The notes: a model not told the origin generated them from the letters alone. Positions 54,583-63,981 are shown, counted from the stretch's first letter. The stretch: DNA of 64,000 bases from Spartobacteria bacterium UBA5019 (GCA_002396485.1 DGXZ01000046.1:1-64000), one strand, 5' to 3'. Program-made: numbers and translations.

Positions 54583-54948
54583 TCAGAAGGCTGCGTCTCT
54601 TACGGCTTGGCTTACGCATCGCACAGCAACATGTCTCGTTTCCGACAGGATGAATTTTCGAATTTCGACCTCTGCCGAAGTCGCTCCGAATTCATTTAAA
54701 ATCATGTCGCTGATTTCCTGGGCGAGTGACTCGATGAGGCGTCTCGGGCGCTCTCGGGCTAGCTCGGAGACGCGCTGGCAGACGGCGGCATAGTCCACCG
54801 TGAGGTAGATGTCGTCGTACATTTCCGCGAAATTCCTCGTCGGCCGGATGCGGATATCAATTTCGATTTCCTGAGACTCCATCCGCTCTGCATCGGGCAC
54901 GCCGATCCAAGTTTTAACCCGCAGCGAATCGATGAGAATTTCGCTCAT
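54583..54948 (-). CDS. folB: Dihydroneopterin aldolase
   Basis: A 121-residue FolB/FolX tunnel-fold enzyme cleaving 7,8-dihydroneopterin in folate synthesis. Visible are EILIDSLRVKTWIGVPDAER, DIYLTVDYAAVCQRV, and the catalytic region RLIESLAQEISDMIL followed by AEVEIRKF. ATG 54948 gives the standard start; the frame to 54984 is not conserved. The HAD gene upstream ends 99 bases away. No other folate genes are near. Confidence 0.88.
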   Translation of the reverse strand: MSEILIDSLRVKTWIGVPDAERMESQEIEIDIRIRPTRNFAEMYDDIYLTVDYAAVCQRVSELARERPRRLIESLAQEISDMILNEFGATSAEVEIRKFILSETRHVAVRCVSQAVRDAAF

Positions 54949-55047
54949 GGCACAAACGCAGCTTTGTGACTGCCATAGGACCATCCGCGCCTTGCAGAAT
55001 GCCTCTTTTCTTGGTCGACGTTTCGCTTCATTCTGATCCTTTCAGCC

Positions 55048-55662
55048 TCACAGCAACCGCTGCACGGCTGCAATGTCGCGGGCGATGATCGTCGGGCGTG
55101 CCGGGATGAGTTTTTCGATACGGTCAAACCCTGAAAGCACGGCGACATCCAGCACGCCTCCGTGGCGGGCGGTTTCGATATCATGCACCATGTCGCCGAC
55201 GAACATCGTTTCCTTCGGGTCAAGCGAGTGGATGTCGAGGATTTCGCGGATCTTTTCCCGCTTGTCCATGATCTCGGTGTAGGCGATCTCGAAATATTGT
55301 TCGACGCCGAGGCGGCCGGCTTGGATTTTGAAATGCGAGGTTTTGATCGTGCTGAGCAAAAACGTCCTCCGGTCCGTGGCGCGGCAGAATCTGAGAAAAT
55401 CCAGCGCCCCAGGCAGAAGTTCGATCTTGTCATTCAAACCCAGGAAAAATCGCTCGTAAAGCGCCTCCAAACCCTCGGCCGTGGCGTCTGGCAGGAGGTT
55501 TGCGTAGAATCCTGAAAACGGCAGGCGGAAGTGCTCGCGGAATTCCTCCAGCGTCAGCGCATCCCTTCCATACTCGGCAAAGATCAGGTTCGTGGCCTCA
55601 AGCACGGCGGCGAGATCGTCCGCCAGTGTGCCGGACCAGTCGAGAAGCACGTTTCGAATCAT
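55048..55662 (-). CDS. HAD-superfamily hydrolase with DxSGT motif
   Basis: A 204-residue HAD hydrolase with a Cof-independent helical cap. Motif I is LLDWSGTL: nucleophile D8 is present, but the usual second Asp (acid/base) is Ser10. Motif II is LLSTIK, motif III includes a Lys in KREKIREI, and motif IV is MFVGDMVHDIETA. The PGP-like length suggests a phosphatase; loss of the general acid recalls phosphonatase (DxAGT). The substrate is unknown. It lies six bases downstream of the porin gene, suggesting one transcript. Confidence 0.85.
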   Translation of the reverse strand: MIRNVLLDWSGTLADDLAAVLEATNLIFAEYGRDALTLEEFREHFRLPFSGFYANLLPDATAEGLEALYERFFLGLNDKIELLPGALDFLRFCRATDRRTFLLSTIKTSHFKIQAGRLGVEQYFEIAYTEIMDKREKIREILDIHSLDPKETMFVGDMVHDIETARHGGVLDVAVLSGFDRIEKLIPARPTIIARDIAAVQRLL

Positions 55663-55667
55663 GGTTG

Positions 55668-56984
55668 CTAAAAAATAATAGCCAGTCGGGCTCCAATCAC
55701 GAACGCATTTGGTGCCGCATTGTCCCCGCCCGGATTCACGATGAGCTGGGCATCCGGTTGAAGGATGCACCACGGAGCAAGCACGCATTGGTAGGTGGCT
55801 TCAAGGACCATCTCGGACACCGCGCCGTCCCCGCCAGCTGCTCCGATATCCTTGCGCGCGTCGGGACTCAGTGCGGCGAAGCCATAGGCCAGACCGATGG
55901 AATCATCGCTTCGGCCGGGTATCGGGCCTTTGTAGGCGAAGCCCATATCAAAGAAAAAATCCACAGCGTTCCTGTCGGGCGGGGTAAAACCGGTGCGGCC
56001 AAAAACCCCAAGTCCCTCATCGCTCTTGGGGTCGTCCTCCGCATTTTCACGGAACAGCATTTGATCGAGCACCAGATAATAGCCCGAATTGCCGGACGAG
56101 GTTGATTCCGCAAGCGCATCTGCATATTGCCCGCTTTGAAGCCATGCCCCGAGCTTTAAAAAACCAGGCAGCACTCGGCAGGCATCCGACTTGCCCCAGT
56201 AAAACTGCGCTTCGTTCATCCAAGTGAATCCATTTTGGGCATCCAACCTCCAGCGGAATCCGTAGCGGTTCACATCCTGCGCAAAGACATTTCCCTGGTA
56301 AGCCCCCGAGAGAAAAGTGAAGGACTCGTTTGGCGAGTAGGCCAGCCTCAGCCCCGGAGCGCCGACTGGAAATGCCGCGCCGCCGTTCGGCATGTTGGAA
56401 CCCACCAGCGCACACCAACCGAATTCCGCGTTGATAAAAAGACCGCCGTAATCTGAGACAAGAAACTCCGAGTCGGCTGTGATTTGCCCGACGCGGAGGG
56501 AGATCTGTTCATCCAGAAGATCCTGTTCCAGCCAAAGCTCCGCACACCGGAGCGTGTCAAATCCGGCAATGTTCGAAATTGTCAGAAAGTTGCCGACCAG
56601 ATCCTGGCTCGCATCCCTGCCGCTCAGCCAGAGCCATGTTGTGCTGGCTCTCGCCCCACGCCAGCCGATGAGCTTTTCCAAATCCAGCTCTGACCCAAAA
56701 TCCAGCAACCCGCTATAAACTGATCCTGTGCGAAGCCCTCCCGCAGTGTTACCCCAGACTTCCGCCGTATAGTTGGCAAAAACTTCCACGCCGCGATCCG
56801 ACATCGCGGCACCTTGGCCAAACCACTCGCCGGTGAGCGTCTCGCGTTGCAAAAACGGACCTGCGACATCTTGCGGCGTTTGATTCTGCGCCGAGGCAAG
56901 CAGAACCATTGAAAGAAGGCAGCCTAGAGTGGCGAGCGAGGATTTCACTGCCTGAGCCTCTTTCAGTTCTTGCACGCAGGTCAA
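55668..56984 (-). CDS. OprB-family carbohydrate porin
   Basis: A 438-residue outer-membrane beta-barrel protein of the OprB family (PF04966), with a signal peptide near residues 14-32 and C-terminal aromatic residue F. Blocks include LTGEWFGQGAAMSDRGVEVF, TTWLWLSGRDASQDLVGNFL, SLRVGQITADSEFL, and the late GSGYYLVLDQ-type strands with FVIGARLAIIF at the end. It should admit sugars. An outer-membrane porin supports a Gram-negative envelope. Confidence 0.9.
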   Translation of the reverse strand: MTCVQELKEAQAVKSSLATLGCLLSMVLLASAQNQTPQDVAGPFLQRETLTGEWFGQGAAMSDRGVEVFANYTAEVWGNTAGGLRTGSVYSGLLDFGSELDLEKLIGWRGARASTTWLWLSGRDASQDLVGNFLTISNIAGFDTLRCAELWLEQDLLDEQISLRVGQITADSEFLVSDYGGLFINAEFGWCALVGSNMPNGGAAFPVGAPGLRLAYSPNESFTFLSGAYQGNVFAQDVNRYGFRWRLDAQNGFTWMNEAQFYWGKSDACRVLPGFLKLGAWLQSGQYADALAESTSSGNSGYYLVLDQMLFRENAEDDPKSDEGLGVFGRTGFTPPDRNAVDFFFDMGFAYKGPIPGRSDDSIGLAYGFAALSPDARKDIGAAGGDGAVSEMVLEATYQCVLAPWCILQPDAQLIVNPGGDNAAPNAFVIGARLAIIF

Positions 56985-57089
56985 GGCTGGGTTCCCAAGG
57001 CTTTTTAAAGTCTGCTTCCTTTTCCTACAATCTGTGGCGTGTTCTGTCTTTACAGTCCAATGCGGGGACGCTGATATTCCCCGCTCTCA

Positions 57090-58388
57090 ATGACTCAAAG
57101 AATCGGCATAGGATTGGCAGGGTTTGGAACGGTTGGAGCCGGGGTTTATAAAAACCTCCTCCGCAATGCCGCTCTTTTGGAGCAGCGGATTGGTGTTCAA
57201 TTCGAAGTGCGCAAGATCGCTGTGCGCGACCTCTCGAAGACGCGCGATGTGCAGGCGCCTGCGGAGCTTTTCACAGACTCGCCGGACGAGTTGCTGGCCG
57301 ATCCTTCGATTTATGTCGTGGTGGAGCTCATGGGCGGTATCGATATTCCTCTTGCCTTCGTCAAAAAAGCCATCGCCGCTGGCAAGATCGTCATCACCGG
57401 AAACAAGGCGCTCCTTGCCGAGCACGGGCATGAAATTTTTCAACTCGCTGCAGAAAAACGTGTGCCAGTCTTCTACGAGGCGGCCGTCGCGGGTGGAATT
57501 CCCATTATCAAATCCGTGCGCGAGGCTTTTGTGGGCAATCGTTTCGAGGCGATTCATGGGATCTTGAATGGCACGAGTAACTACATTCTGAGCCGCATGA
57601 CCGATGAGGGGCTCGATTTCGCTCCGGTTCTTGCGGAGGCCCAGAAACTCGGCTACGCGGAAGCGGATCCTGCTTTGGATGTTAACGGCTGGGACGCTGC
57701 GCACAAGGCGATCATCCTTGCCTCGCTGGCTTATGGATTCTGGATCGATCCGAAGGATGTGCTCGTCGAGGGCATCGAAAAAGTCACCGCCGCGGACATT
57801 CAATTTGCCAACGAACTCGGCTATCGCATCAAATTGCTCGCATCCATCAAGGCCGATGAAAACAGCTTCATCGAGGTGCGTGTGGTTCCGACGCTCATCC
57901 CAAAAACCCATGTTCTGGCTTCGGTGAATGGAGTCTTCAATGCCGTGGCCGTGAAAGGCGATGTGGTCGGAGATGCTCTTTTTTACGGACGCGGGGCGGG
58001 GCAGGATCCGACATCCAGTTCCGTACTTGGCGACCTCGCGGAGGCGGCGGCTTTCATGCAGTCGCCCCGCCGCTGCGTGGGATTCACCTCGCACGGCCTC
58101 TATGGACGGTGCAAGCCGGTGGACGATACGATTTCAAAATACTACCTGCGTCTTGGCGTCGAGGACCGCCCGGGTGTGCTGGCGCAGATCGCCGGCACCT
58201 TGGCCAAAGCGGACATCGGCATCCTTTCTGTGATCCAGCCGGAAGGCTTGGTGGACGGCTCCGTGCCTCTCATTCTGACTCTCCACGATGCACCCTACGG
58301 ATCGATGAAAAAAACCGCTAACGAGTTGGCATCCCTTCCTTGTGTGAAAGGAACGCCACTCCTGCTTCACATGGAGGCCTTCTCGTGA
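57090..58388 (+). CDS. hom: Homoserine dehydrogenase
   Basis: A 432-residue enzyme reducing aspartate semialdehyde to homoserine. NAD(P)-binding start GIGLAGFGTVGAGVYKNL; catalytic-domain blocks VVELMGGIDIPLAFVKKAI, TGNKALLAEHG, GILNGTSNYIL and AEADPALDVNGWDAAHK; a C-terminal ACT domain (YLRLGVEDRPGVLAQIAGTL) for threonine feedback. The stop overlaps the next GTG start. With thrC and lysC it makes a threonine-branch operon. The 105 bases upstream hold the presumed promoter. Confidence 0.95.
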   Translation: MTQRIGIGLAGFGTVGAGVYKNLLRNAALLEQRIGVQFEVRKIAVRDLSKTRDVQAPAELFTDSPDELLADPSIYVVVELMGGIDIPLAFVKKAIAAGKIVITGNKALLAEHGHEIFQLAAEKRVPVFYEAAVAGGIPIIKSVREAFVGNRFEAIHGILNGTSNYILSRMTDEGLDFAPVLAEAQKLGYAEADPALDVNGWDAAHKAIILASLAYGFWIDPKDVLVEGIEKVTAADIQFANELGYRIKLLASIKADENSFIEVRVVPTLIPKTHVLASVNGVFNAVAVKGDVVGDALFYGRGAGQDPTSSSVLGDLAEAAAFMQSPRRCVGFTSHGLYGRCKPVDDTISKYYLRLGVEDRPGVLAQIAGTLAKADIGILSVIQPEGLVDGSVPLILTLHDAPYGSMKKTANELASLPCVKGTPLLLHMEAFS

Positions 58389-59479
58389 ACGAGCCGCTCA
58401 ATGACAAAGGCGTGATTCATCGCTACCGGCATTTTCTGCCCGTGAGTGATTCCACGCCGGTGATCTCGCTCAGCGAGGGCTCGACGCCACTCATCCATTC
58501 GCCACGCCTCAGCGAAAAAGCCGGTGCCGAGGTTTATCTCAAATTCGAGGGACTGAATCCCACCGGGTCCTTTAAGGATCGTGGCATGACGGTCGCTATT
58601 TCGAAAGCGGTTGAGGATGGCGCCAAGACGGTCATCTGCGCCTCCACGGGAAATACCAGTGCCGCCGCCGCAGCCTACGCCGCCCGCGCGGGAATCCAGT
58701 GTGCCGTGATTTTGCCTGCCGGTAAAATCGCCATCGGCAAGCTGGCACAGGCTTTTGTTTATGGTGCCAAGGTCGTGGCGATCCGTGGAAATTTCGACGA
58801 CGCCTTGCGCATCGTGCGGGAGTTCGGCGGCATCGATGGCGTGGCGATCGTGAATTCCATCAACCCGCATCGCATAGAAGGTCAGAAGACTGCGTCGTTT
58901 GAAATTATCGAGGATCTCGGCGATGCGCCCGACATCCATATCCTGCCTATTGGCAACGCCGGCAACATCACCGCCTATTGGAAGGGCTATCGCGAATTCC
59001 ATGCCGCCGGACGCTCGACGCGCCTGCCGAAAATGACCGGATTTCAGGCAGCCGGATCGGCGCCGATTTTTTACAACCAGCCCATTGAGAAGCCTGATAC
59101 CATCGCCACCGCCATCCGCATCGGCAACCCTGCGAGTTGGCAGGGAGCGAACAATGCCGTGAGCGAATCCGGTGGTTGCATCGATATCGTGACGGATGAG
59201 GAAATCCTCGCAGCGCAAGCTTGGTTGGCTGCGAATGAAGGCGTCTTCGTCGAACCCGCCAGCGCCGCCAGCGTTGCTGGATTGTTGAAATGCCACTCCA
59301 ACGGGCGTTGTAGCACATGTCCCTTCGCCTCACCCCTCCGCCCCGGTGCCAAGGTCGTGCTGACCGTCACTGGCCACGGGCTGAAGGATACCGAGACCCC
59401 CGTAAAATTCGGCGGCTTCACTCCGGCTGAGGCGGATGCCAATCTTGCCGCAGTGCGTGCTGTTCTTGATCAAAGCTGA
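58385..59479 (+). CDS. thrC: Threonine synthase (canonical)
   Basis: A 364-residue PLP enzyme converting O-phosphohomoserine to threonine. Canonical blocks are LNPTGSFKDRGMTVAI (PLP lysine K64), STGNTSAAAAAYAARAG, LPIGNAGNITAYWKGY and VFVEPASAASVAGLL. Near the C-terminus there is a Cys-rich insertion, CHSNGRCSTC, before VVLTVTGHGLKD, which is unusual. The GTG start overlaps the hom stop (GTGA). A second, divergent homologue lies at 30551-31825; this one is the better candidate for true threonine synthesis because of operon context and motifs. Confidence 0.94.
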   Translation: MNEPLNDKGVIHRYRHFLPVSDSTPVISLSEGSTPLIHSPRLSEKAGAEVYLKFEGLNPTGSFKDRGMTVAISKAVEDGAKTVICASTGNTSAAAAAYAARAGIQCAVILPAGKIAIGKLAQAFVYGAKVVAIRGNFDDALRIVREFGGIDGVAIVNSINPHRIEGQKTASFEIIEDLGDAPDIHILPIGNAGNITAYWKGYREFHAAGRSTRLPKMTGFQAAGSAPIFYNQPIEKPDTIATAIRIGNPASWQGANNAVSESGGCIDIVTDEEILAAQAWLAANEGVFVEPASAASVAGLLKCHSNGRCSTCPFASPLRPGAKVVLTVTGHGLKDTETPVKFGGFTPAEADANLAAVRAVLDQS

Positions 59480-59488
59480 TTTTTCACC

Positions 59489-60703
59489 ATGGCACTGATT
59501 GTTCAAAAATACGGCGGCACCTCGGTCGGGAATCCCGAGCGGATTCAAAATGTCGCAAGGCGCGTTCTGGCGACCCAGCAGGCCGGCAACTCGGTCGTCG
59601 TTGTGGTTTCAGCCATGTCGGGAGTCACCGATGGCCTCATCAAACTCGCCAAGGAAGTCTCACCCGCACCCGCTGAACGGGAAATGGATGTTCTCCTCGC
59701 CACCGGCGAGCAGACCACAATTGCCCTCACCGCGATGGCGATCAATGCGCTTGGTGGCAAGGCGGTCTCGCTCACCGGCGCCCAAGCGGGAATCATTACA
59801 AGCGGTGTTCACACAAAGGCGAAAATCGCCAATATCGCCCCCCGGCAGGTCCGAAAATTTCTTCAGGAGGGCAATGTCTGCATCGTCGCCGGATTCCAAG
59901 GCCAGACGCTGGAGGGGCAGATCACCACACTTGGGCGCGGCGGCTCCGACCTCACCGCTATCGCCATCGCGGCGGCCCTCAAAGCCGACATGTGCGAGAT
60001 CTACACGGATGTCGATGGCGTTTACACCTGCGACCCGCGCGTGGTGCCGGATGCCAAGAAGATCGAGGAGATCGCCTACGACGAGCTTCTCGAAATGGCC
60101 AGCAGCGGATCCAAGGTCATGCAGTCACGCTCGGTCGAATTCGCAAAAAAATTCAAAGTGCCTTTTGAGGTGCGCAGCAGTTTTAACAACAACAGGGGAA
60201 CCATCGTGAAAGAAGAATCCATCGGACTCGAAAATGTCGTCGTGCGCGGCATCAGCCTCGAACGCAAACAAGCCAAGGTCACCATTACCCAAGTGCCAGA
60301 CAAACCTGGCACCGCCTCCTGCATTTTTACCGCCCTCTCCGAGGCGAATGTGATCATCGATGTCATCGTCCAAAATGTCTCCGTAAGTGGATCGACTGAC
60401 ATTTCCTTTACGATGAGTGCCGATGAACTCGAAAAGCTCGGAGCCGTCATCGACCGCGTGGCCAAGGAGGTTGCCGCCGGCGAGGTTCTCAAAAAAAGCG
60501 GCATCGCCAAGCTCAGCGTCGTCGGAATCGGCATGCGCTCCCACTCCGGAGTCGCCGCCACACTCTTCGAGTGCCTCGGTAACGGCGGCGTGAACATTCA
60601 AATGATCTCCACTTCAGAAATCAAAATCGCCGTCATCATCGACGAGGCCCAGATCGAGCACGCCGCCAAACTCGCCCATGCCGCGTTCGGACTGGCGAAG
60701 TAG
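59489..60703 (+). CDS. lysC: Aspartate kinase
   Basis: A 404-residue aspartokinase, phosphorylating aspartate at the entry to the lysine/threonine/methionine pathway. It has the start QKYGGTSVGNPERI, SAMSGVTDGLI, GRGGSDLTAIAIA and EIYTDVDGVYTCDPR, followed by two ACT domains (VTITQVPDKPGTAS; SVVGIGMRSHSGVAATLFE) for feedback by lysine or threonine. It is the last gene of hom-thrC-lysC, nine bases after thrC. Confidence 0.96.
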   Translation: MALIVQKYGGTSVGNPERIQNVARRVLATQQAGNSVVVVVSAMSGVTDGLIKLAKEVSPAPAEREMDVLLATGEQTTIALTAMAINALGGKAVSLTGAQAGIITSGVHTKAKIANIAPRQVRKFLQEGNVCIVAGFQGQTLEGQITTLGRGGSDLTAIAIAAALKADMCEIYTDVDGVYTCDPRVVPDAKKIEEIAYDELLEMASSGSKVMQSRSVEFAKKFKVPFEVRSSFNNNRGTIVKEESIGLENVVVRGISLERKQAKVTITQVPDKPGTASCIFTALSEANVIIDVIVQNVSVSGSTDISFTMSADELEKLGAVIDRVAKEVAAGEVLKKSGIAKLSVVGIGMRSHSGVAATLFECLGNGGVNIQMISTSEIKIAVIIDEAQIEHAAKLAHAAFGLAK

Positions 60704-60730
60704 TTTAGACCTTTCGCTTCGCCATCCCCC

Positions 60731-61261
60731 ATGGATATCTTCGAACGTGTCGGGAACCTCAGCGAGAAACTGGGAATCCCCGTTCTTTTGATTGGTGGCC
60801 ATGCGGTGAATTTTTACGGATACAACAGGACAACCCTTGATGTGGATTTTCTGATCACGGTGGATAGCTTACCCGCTTGGCGCTCTGGCTTCGAGTCCAT
60901 CGGCTATAAGTGGATCGGGCAGACAGAGAATTTTGTCAGGCTGGAACCCCCGGATCCCGCTCTGTTTCCGATGGATGTCATGCTTGTCGCGCCGGCGACA
61001 TTCCAAAAACTCTACGCCGAACGGGTGGAGTGTCCCATTGGAACCGCACGGTTGAACTTGCCCAAACCGCTTCACCTGATCGCCCTCAAACTCCACGCCA
61101 TGAAGAACCCCGGGCGCTTCAGGCAAGGCAAAGACTTGCTCGACATTTTGAATCTCGTTTCCCTTTGCAAGATTGATACCGAGGGGCAAGAGTTCCAAGG
61201 CATCCTCGACCGCTATGCCAACGAAGAAATCAAAAATATCGTCCTCCGCTCCATCCCCTGA
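60731..61261 (+). CDS. Nucleotidyltransferase-fold protein (AbiEii/MNT-like)
   Basis: A 176-residue DNA polymerase beta-fold protein. GGHAVNFYGYNRTTLDVDFLI carries the GG...DxD signature, and a third acidic residue is in PMDVMLVAP. PLHLIALKLHAMKNPGRF plus KDLLDILNL match the C-terminal part of AbiEii-type proteins. Family members are toxins of toxin-antitoxin or abortive-infection systems, or housekeeping nucleotidyltransferases. It overlaps a small second gene by 47 bases. Confidence 0.8.
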   Translation: MDIFERVGNLSEKLGIPVLLIGGHAVNFYGYNRTTLDVDFLITVDSLPAWRSGFESIGYKWIGQTENFVRLEPPDPALFPMDVMLVAPATFQKLYAERVECPIGTARLNLPKPLHLIALKLHAMKNPGRFRQGKDLLDILNLVSLCKIDTEGQEFQGILDRYANEEIKNIVLRSIP

Positions 61262-61448
61262 GCAATCCGGCGGGGATTTTTTTGATCTTCCAGAGATTAC
61301 CGCAGCCGATGAGGCGTTTTTGAAAAGCCATCCCTCGCCGACCTTCGAGCAACAGATCGCCCATGCACGCTGGCTGCTTGAGTGGCGCAGGAGCAGGGGG
61401 ATTCCGGATGATCGCCCGCCACTTCAGTTGGAGCGGTTTGAGATGTAG
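61215..61448 (+). CDS. Small partner protein of the nucleotidyltransferase
   Basis: A 77-residue protein, MPTKKSKISSSAPSPEQ at the start, then ITAADEAFLKSHPSPTFEQQ and ARWLLEWRRSRGIPDD. It overlaps the end of the nucleotidyltransferase gene by 47 bases in another frame. It could be the regulator or antitoxin of the pair; no family is recognised and the role is inference. Confidence 0.55.
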   Translation: MPTKKSKISSSAPSPEQSGGDFFDLPEITAADEAFLKSHPSPTFEQQIAHARWLLEWRRSRGIPDDRPPLQLERFEM

Positions 61449-61509
61449 GCTGGAATCTGAGATTCTCGTCGCCAACTCTTCGGCTATCTGTTTGAAGCAT
61501 CCAGAAATT

Positions 61510-62391
61510 ATGAGCGTTCCGCAGAACACGATTGCGATTGTTTACGACTACGATCAAACACTGTCTCCGATCTACATGCAGGAGGAGGCGATTTTCCCGG
61601 TTTTTGGAATCGACCCCTCCCATTTCTGGAAGCGCTGCGCCGAGTTGGTTCAAAAGCAGGGTTACGACCACGAATTGGCTTACATGAAGGTCCTCCTCGA
61701 TTGCCTCGAGATTGATCGACCGACGAACGCCCGCCTCCGCGAGTTGGGAGCTCGTCTCACATTCTACCCCGGCTTGCCGGAAATGTTCGAGGACCTCAAA
61801 AACACGCTGATCACTCCGGAGCATGCCGCACACGGGATTCGGGTGGAGCATTACATAGTATCCTCAGGAATGAAGGAACTCATCGAGGGCAGCCGCCTCG
61901 CGCCGTATGTGCGGAAGATTTTCGGCTGTGAATTCGCCACCGATGAGCACGACCGCATCACATTTCCCAAACGCGCAATCAGCCACACCCAGAAGACCCA
62001 GTTTCTCTTCCGCATCAACAAGGGCATGCTGGAACTCGATCAGGATGTGAATGACCACATGGATCCCGCGCTGCGTCCGGTTCCTTTTCAGAACATGATT
62101 TATGTCGGCGACGGGCCTACCGATGTGCCGTGCTTCACTGTTATGCGGCGCAACGGCGGCCAGGCGATTGCCGTTTACAATCCCGAAGATCCCACGCGCA
62201 CAAGTTTCAAAAAGTGCTACCAACTCTGCACACATGCGGACCGAGTGAAAAATATCGCTCCGTCGGATTTCCGTGCCGGCAGCCATCTGAGGCTCCTCCT
62301 CGAGGAAATGGTCCTCGAGATCGGCAATCGCATCATCCAGCGCCGCCGCGATGATTTCGAGGCCGGCACGGTGAAGGCGCCGAAGCACTGA
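61510..62391 (+). CDS. HAD-superfamily hydrolase
   Basis: A 293-residue protein with the HAD motif I AIVYDYDQTLSP (nucleophile and general acid both Asp), motif II in YIVSSGMKELIEG, a conserved Lys near KRAISHTQKT, and motif IV NMIYVGDGPTDVPCF. The family is a bacterial haloacid dehalogenase-like phosphatase; the substrate is unknown. ATG 61510 gives a short N-terminus before motif I; the longer upstream frame is not used. It converges with the antiporter gene four bases away. Confidence 0.85.
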   Translation: MSVPQNTIAIVYDYDQTLSPIYMQEEAIFPVFGIDPSHFWKRCAELVQKQGYDHELAYMKVLLDCLEIDRPTNARLRELGARLTFYPGLPEMFEDLKNTLITPEHAAHGIRVEHYIVSSGMKELIEGSRLAPYVRKIFGCEFATDEHDRITFPKRAISHTQKTQFLFRINKGMLELDQDVNDHMDPALRPVPFQNMIYVGDGPTDVPCFTVMRRNGGQAIAVYNPEDPTRTSFKKCYQLCTHADRVKNIAPSDFRAGSHLRLLLEEMVLEIGNRIIQRRRDDFEAGTVKAPKH

Positions 62392-62395
62392 GACT

Positions 62396-63907
62396 TCAGA
62401 GCAGCAGAAGGAAAACCGCCACGCAGATCGCAGTCGGAATGAGGGCTGCGAGGAAAAGTTTCAGCGCGTTGACGCCGTTCGCGCCAAAGTGGGATTGCAG
62501 AATCGACTGGCCGGCTGGATTCGGGGCATTGGCGATCACGGTAAGCCCACCACCCGCCACGGCACCCGCCACCACGGCAAGCTTCGCTTGGTCCGAGAAT
62601 CCGGGCACGAGTGATGCCAGATAAGTGATAGCCGCATTGTCATTGAATGCCGTGAGAGCGGTCGACCCGAGAAGGAGTTGTGTCGGATTCAAGCTCGTAA
62701 GAACCGGTTCGATCCACCACTGCTGGCAACCTCCATGGATGACAAGGCCGGCAAGGAAAAATCCCACAAGCACTGGTCCTCGCAGATTGATGGCATCTTG
62801 GTTCCGCTGCGTGGCAGCGACAAATGCCAGAAAGAACATGTATGTAAAAACCACCATTGCAGCATAGTGGGCGGTATAAACAACAAATCCGATGAAGAAG
62901 AGATGGCAAAAGATGATCTGAACAGGAACTCGAGGCCCTATGTCCGCAGCGTGCGCAAGGGGCGTCTTCATTGAGAGGAGTTCCCGCCGGAAGACAAGGA
63001 ATGCGAGAGTGTTTGAGATCAGAATGCAGGCAGCAGCTTTCCAGCCGAAGTGGAAAAGCATGAAAGGCGTGTCCCAGTTCCACTTGCTCGCCACCATTAC
63101 GACGGGAGGTGCTGCGAAATGTGTGAGCGTTCCGCCAATCGAAATATGAACGAAAAGCAATCCCAGCGTGACATAGCGCAGGTTCATCGAAGGATTCAGT
63201 TTGTAGAATTTTCCGGCCAGCAGCAGCGCACAGATCGTCATGGCGGCGGGCTCTGTGATGAACGAACCCAGTAGTGGGCCGATCGTGAGAATGGCAAACC
63301 ACCATGCGGCCGGGGTCGCCCTGCCGAGGTCGGCAAATTTTTTCAGCGCGCCCTCGGCGAAGTGCAGAATTGGGCGTGAGCTGGCAATTGCCATGATCAC
63401 CACAACAAAAATCGGCTCGGTGAAGTTCACTCCGCTCAAATAATGCGAAGCCACGCCCGGCCCCTTCATCACAAGGATCGCCAGCCCAAGCGGAATAAGC
63501 CAGATGCCAAAGACCGCTTCCACCTCGCCGAGAAAATGAAAAACCACAGAGAGGAATTTCTTCCTGTCCATCTGACGAAAATTCGCCGCCCCGCCCCCGG
63601 TCAGCAACTTCTCGCACTCCACCTCAAAACGGTGGGAAACGGCGCGGAATTTAGCCACAAGAAATGTGTGCACGATCGCAGCAAAAAAAATGAGCGTTGC
63701 CACCAGATTGAACGGATCCGCTTGAATGCGCCCGAGCAGCTTTGCACCCACGCCCGACACCTGCGCATCCGCATAACTTTCAAGCGGCGTCGGAAAGCCT
63801 GCCTCCTGCCCTGCCAAGTCCGCGCCATGCAAGCAGGCCACCAAGCAAACCCAGAAGATCAAAACGGCAAAAAAAAGTCGGCGCGCAAAAAAAGTGGGCT
63901 TCAACAT
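62396..63907 (-). CDS. NhaD/ArsB-like Na+/H+ antiporter family membrane protein
   Basis: A 503-residue protein with a signal-like N-terminus and at least eleven hydrophobic segments, resembling the putative Na+/H+ antiporter family PF07399 in the ion-transporter clan. Blocks are GSFITEPAAMTICALLLAGK, LFVHISIGGTLTHFAAPPVV and STALTAFNDNAAITYLASLV, which recall the substrate-binding hairpins of NhaD. Ion and direction are not certain. The 93 bases beyond the start (to the window end) hold its presumed promoter and half of a palindromic element. Confidence 0.83.
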   Translation of the reverse strand: MLKPTFFARRLFFAVLIFWVCLVACLHGADLAGQEAGFPTPLESYADAQVSGVGAKLLGRIQADPFNLVATLIFFAAIVHTFLVAKFRAVSHRFEVECEKLLTGGGAANFRQMDRKKFLSVVFHFLGEVEAVFGIWLIPLGLAILVMKGPGVASHYLSGVNFTEPIFVVVIMAIASSRPILHFAEGALKKFADLGRATPAAWWFAILTIGPLLGSFITEPAAMTICALLLAGKFYKLNPSMNLRYVTLGLLFVHISIGGTLTHFAAPPVVMVASKWNWDTPFMLFHFGWKAAACILISNTLAFLVFRRELLSMKTPLAHAADIGPRVPVQIIFCHLFFIGFVVYTAHYAAMVVFTYMFFLAFVAATQRNQDAINLRGPVLVGFFLAGLVIHGGCQQWWIEPVLTSLNPTQLLLGSTALTAFNDNAAITYLASLVPGFSDQAKLAVVAGAVAGGGLTVIANAPNPAGQSILQSHFGANGVNALKLFLAALIPTAICVAVFLLLL

Positions 63908-63981
63908 GGCAGTCCGTGTCTAACACAGCCTCGCCCATCGGCAAACCAGATCCGCTCACCCCGCCCACCTCCAAATGCTGG

